Below the pieces are notes generated by a model that was not told the origin of the DNA, searched no databases, and saw only the letters and a program-made list of their open reading frames with translations. Source: Mycobacterium sp. IS-1742 (lineage in GTDB: Bacteria > Actinomycetota > Actinomycetes > Mycobacteriales > Mycobacteriaceae). From it: a stretch of DNA of 64,000 nucleotides. How positions within the stretch are numbered: position 1 is the stretch's first letter; the number at the start of each line of letters is the position of its first letter. The position numbers were made by a program, and so were the translations under genes. Shown here piece by piece: positions 35,127 to 44,169 of the stretch. Where the stretch lies: positions 155,442 to 219,441 of the forward strand of contig NZ_LQIV01000044.1 of assembly GCF_001500125.1 (NCBI RefSeq). The letters are read 5' to 3'.

Positions 35127-36014
35127 ATGACCTACTCACCCGGTAGCCCCGGATATCCACCGGCCAATCAGCCCACCACCCAGTTCTCGGCGCCGACGCA
35201 GCACTTCGGCAAGCTGCCCGAGCCGCCTGCCTCCGGCGAAGGCCCGAACAAGCTGCCCGCCTACCTGCTCATGGTGGTCGCGGCCCTCGGCCTGCTCGTC
35301 TACCTCTGCAACTTCGGGCCGATCTTCGAGGTCAGCGCCTCGGACTTCCTCGGCCAGGGCGGCACCGTCAGCGGTTCGACGCTCGGCATCGGGCTGGCGG
35401 TGATCTCGGCGCTGGCCGCCGGCCTGCTGGCCGGGGTGACGCTGTTGTCGAAGGGGCGCACCTACGTCGCGATCGCGGCCGTGCTGTCGGTGCTGGCGTT
35501 GCTGCTGGTGATCGCCGAACTGATCAACAAGCCGTCCGAGGCCTCGATCGGCTGGGCGCTCTACGCACTGATCATCCTGTCGCTGCTGCAGGCCGGGGCG
35601 GCCGTCGCGGCGCTGCTCTTCGACACCGGCGTCCTCACCCCGCCCGCACCGCGGCCCAAGTACGACCAGCAACAGCAGCAGTACGGCCAGTACGGCGGTC
35701 CCGGTGGACCCGGCGGCTACTACGGTCAGCCGCACTCCGGAGCGCACCAGCCGCAGCAGCACCTCACCGGCTCGCACCAGCAGGCGCCGCAGCAGCAGCG
35801 CCCGGGCTACCCGTCGCAGTACGGCGGCGGCTACCCGGGCGGCGGGGGACCGTCGACCGGCGGCTTCCAGACCCCGGGACAGCAGAGCGGTCCGCCGACC
35901 CCTCCCACCGGTTTCCCGACCTACGGTCAGCCTCAGCAGCAGCAGGGCGGCGGTTCCGGCCAAGGCCAGCAGCCGCCGTCGACGCAGCAGCAGTCCGGCC
36001 AGAACCCCTCGTAA
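35127..36014 (+). CDS. 34 kDa antigen / DUF5336 family membrane protein (Rv0954-like)
   Basis: 295 residues. A proline-rich N-terminus of ~45 residues is followed by four membrane helices (LPAYLLMVVAALGLLVYLC, LGIGLAVISALAAGLLAGV, VAIAAVLSVLALLLVIAEL, ALYALIILSLLQAGAAVAALLF). A ~115-residue disordered C-terminus is rich in Gln, Gly, Tyr and Pro. Rv0954 is reported as a member of the mycobacterial divisome. It lies 56 bases before a PerM-like gene, also a division factor, so the two likely act together. The CAG-rich tail is low complexity and could vary in length. Confidence 0.85.
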   Translation: MTYSPGSPGYPPANQPTTQFSAPTQHFGKLPEPPASGEGPNKLPAYLLMVVAALGLLVYLCNFGPIFEVSASDFLGQGGTVSGSTLGIGLAVISALAAGLLAGVTLLSKGRTYVAIAAVLSVLALLLVIAELINKPSEASIGWALYALIILSLLQAGAAVAALLFDTGVLTPPAPRPKYDQQQQQYGQYGGPGGPGGYYGQPHSGAHQPQQHLTGSHQQAPQQQRPGYPSQYGGGYPGGGGPSTGGFQTPGQQSGPPTPPTGFPTYGQPQQQQGGGSGQGQQPPSTQQQSGQNPS

Positions 36015-36070
36015 CCTGACCGCGCGTGCGTGAACAGCGCGCACGCCAGCCTGTGCGAGGGGCCCAGTTA

Positions 36071-37471
36071 GTGGACAACCGGCCGGTCGGCACCCGCCAG
36101 GCCCGCGAACTGTTGCGGGTCGCGTTCGGGCCGTCCGTCGTGGCGCTCGTCGTCATCGCGGCGGTGACGCTGTTGCAGTTGCTCATCGCGAACAGCGATA
36201 TGACGGGTGCCTTCGGCGCCATCGCGAGCATGTGGCTGGGCGTGCACCAGGTACCGGTGTCCATCGGCGGCCGGGAACTCGGCGCGATGCCGTTGCTGCC
36301 CGTGCTGATGATGGTGTGGGGGACCGCCCGCACCACCGCGGCGGCGACGTCGCCGTACGGCTCGTGGTTCGTCACCCGCTGGGTGGTCGCCTCCGCGCTC
36401 GGCGGGCCGCTGCTGATCGCGGCGATCGCACTGGCCGTCATCCATGACGCCGCCTCGGTGCTCACCGAGCTGCAGACCCCGTCGGCGCTGCGCGCGTTCG
36501 GCGGGGTGCTGGCCGTCCACCTGATCGGCGCGGCGATCGGGGTGGCGTCGAAGGTGGGTCGCCGCACGGTGCAGACCTCGCCGCTGCCCGACTGGCTGCC
36601 CGACGCGTTCCGCGCGGCCGCGGCCGGTGTGCTGGCGCTCGCCGGTCTGTGCGGCGTCGTCACCACAGGCTCACTGATCGTGCACTGGTCGACCATGCAC
36701 GAGCTGTTCGCGATCACCGATTCGGTCTTCGGCCAGTTCAGCCTGACGGTGCTGTCGCTGCTGTACCTGCCCAACGTCGTCGTGGGCGCGGCCGCGGTCG
36801 CGGTCGGGTCGAGCGCGCACATCGGCCTGGCGACGTTCAGTTCGTTCACCGTGCTGGGTGGGGACGTCCCGGCGCTGCCCATTCTGGCCGCGGTGCCGAC
36901 ACCGCCGTTGGGACCGGTCTGGGTGGCGCTGCTGATCATCGGCGCCGCCTCCGCGGTCGCCGTCGGTCAGCAGGTCGCCCGCCGGCCCGCACCGATCCAC
37001 GTCGCCGCGGCGAAGCTCGTCGTCGCGTCGGCCCTCGCCGCCCTGACCATGGCGCTGCTCGGCGCCGCGGGCAGCGGGCGGCTCGGCAACTTCGGTCACG
37101 TCGGGGTCGACCAGACCACGTTCGGACCGGGGGTTTTCCTGTGGTTCACGGTGATCGGCGGGCTGACCGTCGCGATGACCGGCGGCATCGTCCGTCGGCC
37201 GCGGCGCGTCCGTGTAGCCGACCCCGCACCCGATCCCGATCCGGAGCCGGCGTCCGAGCGCGACCTCGGCGACGCCGAGACCGGGCCGATCCTCGACCCG
37301 GACCCCGAGACCACTGACACCCCCGGAGACCCCCTGCCGGATGCCGAACCGCCCGCATCGGATGACTCCGCGGCGGCGTTCGACCCCGAGGAGCACTTCA
37401 TCGCCGACGACGCCGGCGCCGGAGGTGCCCCCACCGGCCGTGCCCCTACCGACGACGAACCGCGCCGCTGA
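36071..37471 (+). CDS. perM: PerM-like cell division membrane protein (DUF6350, Rv0955-like)
   Basis: About 466 residues from GTG 36071 (GAGGGG Shine-Dalgarno); GTG 36026 is an alternative. About nine to ten hydrophobic helices are visible across residues 20-370 (for example VVALVVIAAVTLLQLLIA, LAVHLIGAAIGVAS, LVVASALAALTMALLGAAG). A ~95-residue acidic, proline-rich cytoplasmic tail follows. In M. tuberculosis PerM stabilises the division protein FtsB and is needed for persistence. Gene order (Rv0954-like before, purN after) supports orthology. Confidence 0.85.
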   Translation: MDNRPVGTRQARELLRVAFGPSVVALVVIAAVTLLQLLIANSDMTGAFGAIASMWLGVHQVPVSIGGRELGAMPLLPVLMMVWGTARTTAAATSPYGSWFVTRWVVASALGGPLLIAAIALAVIHDAASVLTELQTPSALRAFGGVLAVHLIGAAIGVASKVGRRTVQTSPLPDWLPDAFRAAAAGVLALAGLCGVVTTGSLIVHWSTMHELFAITDSVFGQFSLTVLSLLYLPNVVVGAAAVAVGSSAHIGLATFSSFTVLGGDVPALPILAAVPTPPLGPVWVALLIIGAASAVAVGQQVARRPAPIHVAAAKLVVASALAALTMALLGAAGSGRLGNFGHVGVDQTTFGPGVFLWFTVIGGLTVAMTGGIVRRPRRVRVADPAPDPDPEPASERDLGDAETGPILDPDPETTDTPGDPLPDAEPPASDDSAAAFDPEEHFIADDAGAGGAPTGRAPTDDEPRR

Positions 37472-37490
37472 GCCGACTAGGCTGCTGCGC

Positions 37491-38120
37491 GTGCAGCAAC
37501 CGCTTCGCGTGCCTCCGAGCGCACCTGCGCGGCTGGTCGTGCTCGCCTCGGGCACCGGATCGCTGCTCGCCTCGCTGCTCGAGTCCGCCGTCGGCGACTA
37601 TCCGGCGCGCGTCGTCGCCGTCGGGACCGACCGGAAATGCGCCGCACTCGACATCGCCACCGACGCCGAGGTGCCCACCTACACGGTCCGGTTGGGGGAC
37701 CACCCCGACCGCGGGGCGTGGGACGCCGCGATCACCGCCGCGACCGCCGAACACGAACCCGACCTCGTGGTGTCCGCCGGCTTCATGAAGATCCTGGGGC
37801 CGCAATTCCTCGGCCGCTTCCCCGGCCGGGTGGTCAACACCCACCCCGCCCTGCTGCCCGCCTTCCCCGGGGCGCACGCCGTCGCGGACTCCCTCGCCTA
37901 CGGCGTTCGGGTGACCGGCTGCACCGTGCACCTGGTCGACGCCGGGATGGACACCGGCCCGATCCTCGCGCAGGAGAGTGTGGCGGTGCGCGACGGTGAC
38001 GACGAGGCGACCCTGCACGAGCGCATCAAAGTGGTCGAACGACGACTGCTGGTGGATGTCCTGGCCGCGATGGCGCAGCGCGGCGTGACCTGGACCGGAC
38101 GAAAGGCGACCATAGGATGA
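37491..38120 (+). CDS. purN: Phosphoribosylglycinamide formyltransferase
   Basis: 209 residues from GTG 37491. It has LVVLASGTGSLLASLL (GAR phosphate loop), VVSAGFMKILGPQFL, RVVNTHPALLPAFPGAHAV (catalytic Asn and His) and VHLVDAGMDTGPIL (catalytic Asp). It transfers a formyl group from 10-formyl-THF to GAR, step 3 of purine synthesis. It starts 20 bases after perM and overlaps purH by four bases (ATGA). Confidence 0.97.
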   Translation: MQQPLRVPPSAPARLVVLASGTGSLLASLLESAVGDYPARVVAVGTDRKCAALDIATDAEVPTYTVRLGDHPDRGAWDAAITAATAEHEPDLVVSAGFMKILGPQFLGRFPGRVVNTHPALLPAFPGAHAVADSLAYGVRVTGCTVHLVDAGMDTGPILAQESVAVRDGDDEATLHERIKVVERRLLVDVLAAMAQRGVTWTGRKATIG

Positions 38121-39688
38121 GCGATGACGGGACGAAGAAGCCGATCCGGCGCGCACTGATCAGCGTCTACGACAAGAGCGGGCTGACCGAACTGGCCCGC
38201 GGGCTGCACGAGGCCGGCGTCGCCATCGTGTCCACCGGTTCGACCGCGAAGACGATCGCGGGCGCCGGGGTCCCGGTCACCCCGGTCGAGCAGGTGACCG
38301 GCTTCCCCGAGGTGCTCGACGGCCGCGTCAAGACCCTGCACCCGCACGTGCACGCCGGACTGCTGGCCGATCTGCGCAAACCCGAACACGTCGCGGCGCT
38401 CAGGAAGCTCGGCGTCGAAGCGTTCGACCTCGTGGTGGTCAACCTCTACCCGTTCAGCGAGACCGTCGAGTCCGGCGCGTCGGTCGACGAGTGCGTCGAG
38501 CAGATCGACATCGGCGGCCCGTCGATGGTGCGCGCAGCCGCCAAGAACCACCCCAGCGTGGCGGTGGTCGTGGAACCGAACGGCTATGACGGGGTGCTGG
38601 CCGCGGTGCGGTCCGGCGGATTCACGCTCGCCGAGCGAAAGATCTTGGCGTCGTTGGCGTTTCGGCACACCGCCGAATACGACGTGGCGGTCGCGTCATG
38701 GATGGGTTCGACGCTGGCGCCGGAGGAGCCCGCCCAGCAGCTGCCCGCGTGGGTGGGCGGCACTTGGCGGCGCGCCGCCGTGCTGCGCTACGGCGAGAAC
38801 CCGCATCAGCAGGCGGCGCTCTACCGCGACGCCACCGCGTGGCCGGGGCTGGCGCAGGCCGAGCAGTTGCACGGCAAGGAGATGTCGTACAACAACTACA
38901 CCGACGCCGACGCGGCGTGGCGCGCCGCATTCGACCATGAGGAGATCTGCGTCGCGATCATCAAGCACGCCAACCCGTGCGGTATCGCGATCTCGTCGGT
39001 GTCGGTGGCCGATGCGCACCGCAAGGCCCACGAGTGCGACCCGCTGTCGGCGTTCGGCGGGGTGATCGCGACGAACACCGCCGTCAGCGTCGAGATGGCC
39101 GAAACCGTCGCCGAGATCTTCACCGAGGTCATCATCGCCCCGGCCTACGAGCCCGGCGCGGTGGAGATCCTGTCGCGCAAGAAGAACATCCGCATCCTGG
39201 TGGCGTCCGAACCTCCCACCGCCGGAACCGAACTGCGACAGATCAGCGGCGGCCTGCTGGTGCAGCAGCGCGATGCGCTCGACGCCGCGGGCGACGATCC
39301 GGTCAACTGGACACTCGCGACCGGCGACCCGGCCGACCCGGCCACCCTGGCCAACCTCGCGTTCGCCTGGCGGACCTGCCGGGCGGTGAAGTCGAACGCC
39401 ATCGTCGTGGTCGCCGACGGCGCCACCGTGGGCGTCGGGATGGGGCAGGTCAACCGGGTCGACGCGGCGCGGCTGGCCGTGCAGCGCGCCGGTGACCGGG
39501 TGCGCGGCTCCGTCGCCGCCTCGGATGCGTTCTTCCCGTTCCCCGACGGGCTGGAAACGCTCACCGACGCGGGCGTGAAGGCGATCGTGCACCCCGGCGG
39601 CTCGATGCGCGACGACGTGGTGACCGATGCGGCGGCCAAGGCCGGTGTCGCGCTCTACCTCACGGGCGCGCGGCACTTCGCGCACTGA
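38117..39688 (+). CDS. purH: Bifunctional AICAR formyltransferase / IMP cyclohydrolase
   Basis: 523 residues. The N-terminal IMP cyclohydrolase (MGS-like) domain has ALISVYDKSGLTELARGLHEAGV and GGRVKTLHPHVHAGLL-type sequence. The C-terminal AICARFT domain has RYGENPHQQAALY, EMSYNNYTDADAAWRA, IIKHANPCG, and a final HPGGSMRDD. It carries out the last two steps of IMP synthesis. It is translationally coupled to purN. Confidence 0.98.
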   Translation: MSDDGTKKPIRRALISVYDKSGLTELARGLHEAGVAIVSTGSTAKTIAGAGVPVTPVEQVTGFPEVLDGRVKTLHPHVHAGLLADLRKPEHVAALRKLGVEAFDLVVVNLYPFSETVESGASVDECVEQIDIGGPSMVRAAAKNHPSVAVVVEPNGYDGVLAAVRSGGFTLAERKILASLAFRHTAEYDVAVASWMGSTLAPEEPAQQLPAWVGGTWRRAAVLRYGENPHQQAALYRDATAWPGLAQAEQLHGKEMSYNNYTDADAAWRAAFDHEEICVAIIKHANPCGIAISSVSVADAHRKAHECDPLSAFGGVIATNTAVSVEMAETVAEIFTEVIIAPAYEPGAVEILSRKKNIRILVASEPPTAGTELRQISGGLLVQQRDALDAAGDDPVNWTLATGDPADPATLANLAFAWRTCRAVKSNAIVVVADGATVGVGMGQVNRVDAARLAVQRAGDRVRGSVAASDAFFPFPDGLETLTDAGVKAIVHPGGSMRDDVVTDAAAKAGVALYLTGARHFAH

Positions 39689-39698
39689 TCGCCCGCCG

Positions 39699-40817
39699 CT
39701 ACAGCGGCGGTTCGTCGTCCTTGAGTGCCCGCAGCGGTGGACATTCGATGTGGTGCGCCTGATTGCCCCCGGCGCGGCGGGCCACGACGACGGCCGAGCG
39801 GGCGATCTCGAGCAACTCCTCGAGCACCTGCTCCGGCGGGCGTTCGGCGAGCGCCTGCATCGGCGTGCTGACCACCCCGATGCTCGCCGACGTCCGCGGC
39901 GGCGTGGTGCGGATCGCGCCGCGCACCCGCTCGACGAGCGCTGAGCTGTCGGTCGTCGGGAAGCTGTCGGCGATCAGGAATTCCGTCTCGGGCAGATGGG
40001 CGATCACCGCGTTCTGCCGGGTGGTCTCGCGCAGGGTCTGCGCGGCGGCGACGCGGGCCCGTTCGCCGGCCTGCCTGCCCTTGGCCTGGGTCAGCAGGGC
40101 GAAGTTGTCCAGGTCCACGACGACGAGGACGAAGAAGCGGTCGTCGTCGCGGTTGCGGGAGCTGATGTACGCCGCGGCGGCGCGGTCGAAGGCGTCGCGG
40201 TTGTACAGCCCGGTCAGCGGATCGATGTCGGCGTTCAGCACGTCGATACCCAGCAGGTGCACCAGCGCATGGCAGACCGACGGGGTGGCGAGGTAGACGA
40301 TGACCAGGAAGACCAGCGTCGAGATCGCCAGCGCCGGATCCCCGTCGAGGGCGACCCGGAGGGCGAGCACGGTTGTGGTGAGCAGCGCCACGACGAAGTT
40401 GAAGGCCATCATCCGCGGTGTGTGGAAGAACGCGATGTACCCCGCGAGGACCGCGAACGTCGCCGCGCCGAACATGCCGTTGAACGGATCGTTCTTGACC
40501 AGACACCCCGCGCTGATCGCCAGGGCCGCCGCGACCACGAACCCGGCCGACTGACGCTGGGTGGGCCAGCCCTCCCGCAGCCAGCCGATCGCCATGCCGA
40601 CCAGGGCCAGCGAGATGACCACGGTCGCGATGCGTCCGCCCGTGCCGGTCGGGCCCGCCGGGCTGGCCAGCGACACCAGGAGGACGACGGCGAATCCGAC
40701 GAGTGCCCCCGCCACCACCCGGCAGATCCCGCGCTGCGCGCCTCGCGCCGCGAGGAATGCGGTGAGCCAGTAATAGTGGTCGGGTTGGCGCCACCATTCG
40801 CGCACTGCGCTCGTCAT
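39699..40817 (-). CDS. Membrane protein with degenerate GGDEF domain
   Basis: 372 residues from ATG 40817 (GAGGGGG Shine-Dalgarno). About six N-terminal membrane helices fill residues 30-185. The C-terminal ~175 residues align with a diguanylate cyclase: DPLTGLYNRDAFDRAA and VVVDLDNFALL are intact. However, the GH-x-x-GD turn reads GRQAGER and the GGDEF signature reads LPETEF. Diguanylate cyclase activity is therefore unlikely; a nucleotide-binding or scaffold role is possible. It lies 100 bases from the kinase gene upstream on the same strand. Confidence 0.82.
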   Translation of the reverse strand: MTSAVREWWRQPDHYYWLTAFLAARGAQRGICRVVAGALVGFAVVLLVSLASPAGPTGTGGRIATVVISLALVGMAIGWLREGWPTQRQSAGFVVAAALAISAGCLVKNDPFNGMFGAATFAVLAGYIAFFHTPRMMAFNFVVALLTTTVLALRVALDGDPALAISTLVFLVIVYLATPSVCHALVHLLGIDVLNADIDPLTGLYNRDAFDRAAAAYISSRNRDDDRFFVLVVVDLDNFALLTQAKGRQAGERARVAAAQTLRETTRQNAVIAHLPETEFLIADSFPTTDSSALVERVRGAIRTTPPRTSASIGVVSTPMQALAERPPEQVLEELLEIARSAVVVARRAGGNQAHHIECPPLRALKDDEPPL

Positions 40818-40917
40818 GAACCCCCTCGAGCTGACGGTCGACCTCAACCTGTTGATGACGTCGACAACTGCAGCTTGGCCCGGCAAACGCGCCGGCGCAA
40901 CTGTCGGGCGCGAGCGG

Positions 40918-42654
40918 TCAGGGTGCGATCGTGGTCTGCCGGTCGACCACCGCGCCCACATCGGTGATGAGCCGGCTCTCGGCCGCCGGCGCGTCGCCGT
41001 TGACCTGCAGGATGAACAGGCCGTCGGCCGTGTCGAGGACGACGGTCTTCTGCCAGGTCGCCCGCGGGCGGCCGTCGCGTTCATAGGTGCCCTCGACCTG
41101 CACCCCGCCGAATCCGGCGAGGGTGACGGGGGTGGCCGCACCCGTCCTGGCGGCGGGCAGGGTCCTCAGTTCGTTCGGGGCGTACTCGAGGATCCGGGCG
41201 GCATCGACGTCACCGGACAGTTCGGACATCAGCGAGATCACCGTCGGCGGGTCGACGTTCGCGGGCAGCCCGTCGAACACCATCGCCGAATACGCCCAGG
41301 ACGGCGCGCGGGACCCCGCGTCGGACCAGCCGGGTGGGATCGGCAGCGTGACGACCGGGGCGTCGGGTGTCTCCCGGCGGATCGGCGCCTCGACGATGCG
41401 GTTGTCGCGGATGTAGTCGGCGATCGTGTAGGCCGATCCGTCGGCGCGCACCGACGTCGCGGGGGGCCGCGCGGTGGTGGTCGTCGGGGTGGGGTTCGGC
41501 GCGGCGTCGTCGGACCCGCTCAGCGCGACCACCGAGACCACCGCCGCGACCAGCACGACGACGGCGAGCGCGACGCCCGCGGCGAGCAGGCCCCTGCGGC
41601 GGCGCTTCGGCGGCCGCCCCGGCGCAGGCCCGTACTGCGCGCCGGGATGCGGTGCGCCGGTGGGCATCCACGGCGAGACCAGCACCGGTGGGCCCGGGGG
41701 CCCGGCGGAAGGCTGGGCGGGCGGCGCCGAGATCGGGGGCCCCGGGTAGGAGACGCCCGGTGGCGGACCCGCCTGCCCCGTCGGCGACGCGCCCCACGAC
41801 GGCGGCGCGGTAGGACCATCGGCCGCCTGAGCCAGGGCCACGGCGAAATCGTGGCAGGAGTGGAACCGTGCCGCGGGATCCTTGGCCAGTGCGCGGGCCA
41901 TCGCCGCGTCGAACACCCGCAGTTCCGGGCGGCTGTCCCCGAGTCGCGGAGGCGGGGTGTTGAGGTGGTGGCTGATGATCACCGCGGGGTTGCTGTGCGG
42001 GAACGGCGGGCTGCCCGTGAACAACCGGTAGGCCGTCGCGGCCAGTGAGTACTGATCGGCCCGGCCGTCGATGGGGTGGCCCATCAACTGCTCGGGCGCG
42101 CTGTAGCTCATCGATCCGACGGCGATGTTCGACGACGTCAGGCCGGTGTTGTCCTCGGCGTGGCGGGCGATGCCGAAGTCGGCGAGCAGGATTCGCCGAT
42201 GCGCCCGGTCCGGACCGGTGATGAGGATGTTGGCGGGCTTCACATCGCGGTGCAGCAGCTGCCGTTGGTGGGCGTAGTCCAGTGCGTCCGCGACGGCGGT
42301 GACGATCTCGACGACGTCGGCGGCGGGCATCCCGTTCGGAAACCGGTCGACGAGCAGCCGGGCGGCGTCGTGGCCGTCGACGAAATCCATCGAGATCCAC
42401 AGCCGGCCGTCGTACTCCCCGCGGTCGTGCACCCCGACGATGTGCGGATGCCACAGCGCGGCGGCCAGATCGGCCTCGCGGCTGAAGCGGTGCCGGTACT
42501 CGTCGTCGGCGGAGAACGAGGCGGGCAGCACCTTGAGCGCGTCCTGCCGCGGCAGTCGAGGATGCTGCGCGAGATACACCTCGCCCATGCCGCCGGTGCC
42601 CACCAGCCGAACGATGGTGTACCCCGCGAAGACCTGACCGGTTTCCAACGGCAT
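40918..42654 (-). CDS. Transmembrane Ser/Thr kinase with LpqN-like extracellular domain
   Basis: 578 residues. The N-terminal Hanks-type kinase domain (~10-275) has VGTGGMGEVYLA, Lys41 (VAIK equivalent), HRDVKPANILI, DFGIAR, and SAPEQLMG. A proline-rich linker (~280-340) and one membrane helix (LLAAGVALAVVVLVAAVVSVVAL) follow. The outer ~190 residues begin TIADYIRDNRIVEAPI and contain TLPIPPGWSDAG, a pattern of the mycobacterial LpqN/LpqT family. It should be a receptor kinase sensing an envelope signal. The LpqN-type sensor differs from the PASTA, NHL or FHA-linked forms of well-known mycobacterial kinases. Confidence 0.87.
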   Translation of the reverse strand: MPLETGQVFAGYTIVRLVGTGGMGEVYLAQHPRLPRQDALKVLPASFSADDEYRHRFSREADLAAALWHPHIVGVHDRGEYDGRLWISMDFVDGHDAARLLVDRFPNGMPAADVVEIVTAVADALDYAHQRQLLHRDVKPANILITGPDRAHRRILLADFGIARHAEDNTGLTSSNIAVGSMSYSAPEQLMGHPIDGRADQYSLAATAYRLFTGSPPFPHSNPAVIISHHLNTPPPRLGDSRPELRVFDAAMARALAKDPAARFHSCHDFAVALAQAADGPTAPPSWGASPTGQAGPPPGVSYPGPPISAPPAQPSAGPPGPPVLVSPWMPTGAPHPGAQYGPAPGRPPKRRRRGLLAAGVALAVVVLVAAVVSVVALSGSDDAAPNPTPTTTTARPPATSVRADGSAYTIADYIRDNRIVEAPIRRETPDAPVVTLPIPPGWSDAGSRAPSWAYSAMVFDGLPANVDPPTVISLMSELSGDVDAARILEYAPNELRTLPAARTGAATPVTLAGFGGVQVEGTYERDGRPRATWQKTVVLDTADGLFILQVNGDAPAAESRLITDVGAVVDRQTTIAP

Positions 42655-42733
42655 GGGCGCAGACTACCGGCCGTCATAGTTCGCTCACGGGGGAAGCGGT
42701 GCCGCATCCGGCGCGCAGTCGTAGCGTGGAGAG

Positions 42734-44116
42734 GTGACCCAACCTCATGATCTGCCCCGGACCGTCGGTGAGCTACGCGCCTCCGGCCATCGCGAGCGGG
42801 GCGTCAAACAGGAAATCCAGGAGAATCTGCTGGCCGGACTGGCCGAAGGCCGGGACATGTGGCCCGGAATCCTGGGTTTCGAGGACACGGTGATCCCGCA
42901 ACTCGAGCGGGCACTGATCGCCGGACACGACATCGTGCTGCTCGGTGAGCGCGGCCAGGGCAAGACCCGGCTCCTGCGCGCACTGACCGGACTGCTCGAC
43001 GAGTGGACGCCCGTCATCGAGGGTTCGGAACTGGGCGAGCACCCGTACAGCCCGATCACCCCGGAGTCGATCCGGCGGGTCGCCGATTCGGGTGACGACC
43101 TGAAGGTGGCGTGGCGGCACCGCAGCGAGCGCTACACCGAAAAGCTCGCCACCCCCGACACCAGCGTCGCCGCCCTCGTCGGCGACATCGATCCGATCAA
43201 GGTGGCCGAGGGCCGCAGCCTCGGCGATCCGGAGACCATCGCCTACGGTCTGATCCCGCGTGCGCACCGCGGCATCGTCGCCGTCAACGAGCTGCCCGAC
43301 CTCGCCGAGCGCATCCAGGTGTCGATGCTCAACGTGATGGAGGAGCGCGACATCCAGGTCCGCGGCTACACCCTGCGGCTGCCGCTGGACGTTCTCGTCG
43401 TCGCCAGCGCGAACCCGGAGGACTACACCAACCGCGGCCGCATCATCACCCCGCTCAAGGACCGGTTCGGCGCGGAGATCCGCACGCACTATCCGTTGCG
43501 GCTCGACGCCGAGGTCGGCGTCATCACCCAGGAGGCGCAACTCGCGGCGTCGGTGCCCGAATACCTGCTGCAGATCCTCGCCCGCTTCGCGCGCAACCTG
43601 CGCGAATCGCAGTCGGTGGACCAGCGTTCGGGTGTCTCCGCGCGGTTCGCGATCGCCGCGGCCGAGACCGTCGCCGCGGCCGCCCGGCACCGGTCGACGA
43701 TCCTCGGCGAGCAGGAGCCGGTTGCCCGCGTGGTCGACCTCGGCACGGTCATCGACGTCCTGCGCGGCAAGCTCGAATTCGAATCCGGCGAGGAGGGCCG
43801 TGAACAGGCGGTGCTCGAGCATCTGCTGCGCCGCGCCACCGCCGACACCGCGCAGCGGTTGCTCGGTGGACTCGACGTCGGACCGCTGGTCGCCGCGGTC
43901 GAGGAGGGATCCCCGGTGACGACGGGTGAGCGGGTCTCGGCCAAGGACGTTCTCGCCGCGCTGCCGGATCTGCCCGTCATCGACGCGATCGCCACCCGGC
44001 TCGACGCGCAGACCGACGGTGAGCGGGCCGCGGCCGTCGAGCTGGCGCTGGAGGCGCTGTACCTGGCGAAGCGGATTGACAAGGTCTCCGGCGAAGGCGA
44101 AACCGTCTATGGCTGA
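42734..44116 (+). CDS. MoxR-like AAA+ / magnesium chelatase-type ATPase (Rv0958-like)
   Basis: 460 residues, GTG start. The AAA core has Walker A GERGQGKTR (71-79), GIVAVNELPDLAERIQVSMLNVMEERDIQVRGY (Walker B and sensor region), and VASANPEDYTNRGRIITPLKDRFGAEI. Such ATPases pair with a von Willebrand A partner and act as chaperones that insert metal or remodel complexes. The VWA gene follows after 53 bases, and the pair corresponds to Rv0958-Rv0959. The physiological target is unknown. Confidence 0.88.
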   Translation: MTQPHDLPRTVGELRASGHRERGVKQEIQENLLAGLAEGRDMWPGILGFEDTVIPQLERALIAGHDIVLLGERGQGKTRLLRALTGLLDEWTPVIEGSELGEHPYSPITPESIRRVADSGDDLKVAWRHRSERYTEKLATPDTSVAALVGDIDPIKVAEGRSLGDPETIAYGLIPRAHRGIVAVNELPDLAERIQVSMLNVMEERDIQVRGYTLRLPLDVLVVASANPEDYTNRGRIITPLKDRFGAEIRTHYPLRLDAEVGVITQEAQLAASVPEYLLQILARFARNLRESQSVDQRSGVSARFAIAAAETVAAAARHRSTILGEQEPVARVVDLGTVIDVLRGKLEFESGEEGREQAVLEHLLRRATADTAQRLLGGLDVGPLVAAVEEGSPVTTGERVSAKDVLAALPDLPVIDAIATRLDAQTDGERAAAVELALEALYLAKRIDKVSGEGETVYG

Positions 44117-44169
44117 CAGCCGTACGACGATCAAGCGGCGAGGGACGAGCCGCGTTGAGGAGTGCGGCC

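Noticed and set aside
35640..36010. CAG-rich stretch in the Rv0954-like gene as a microsatellite
   Set aside because: Codons are mixed and encode a Gln/Gly/Pro tail; the repeats are low-complexity coding rather than a perfect array.
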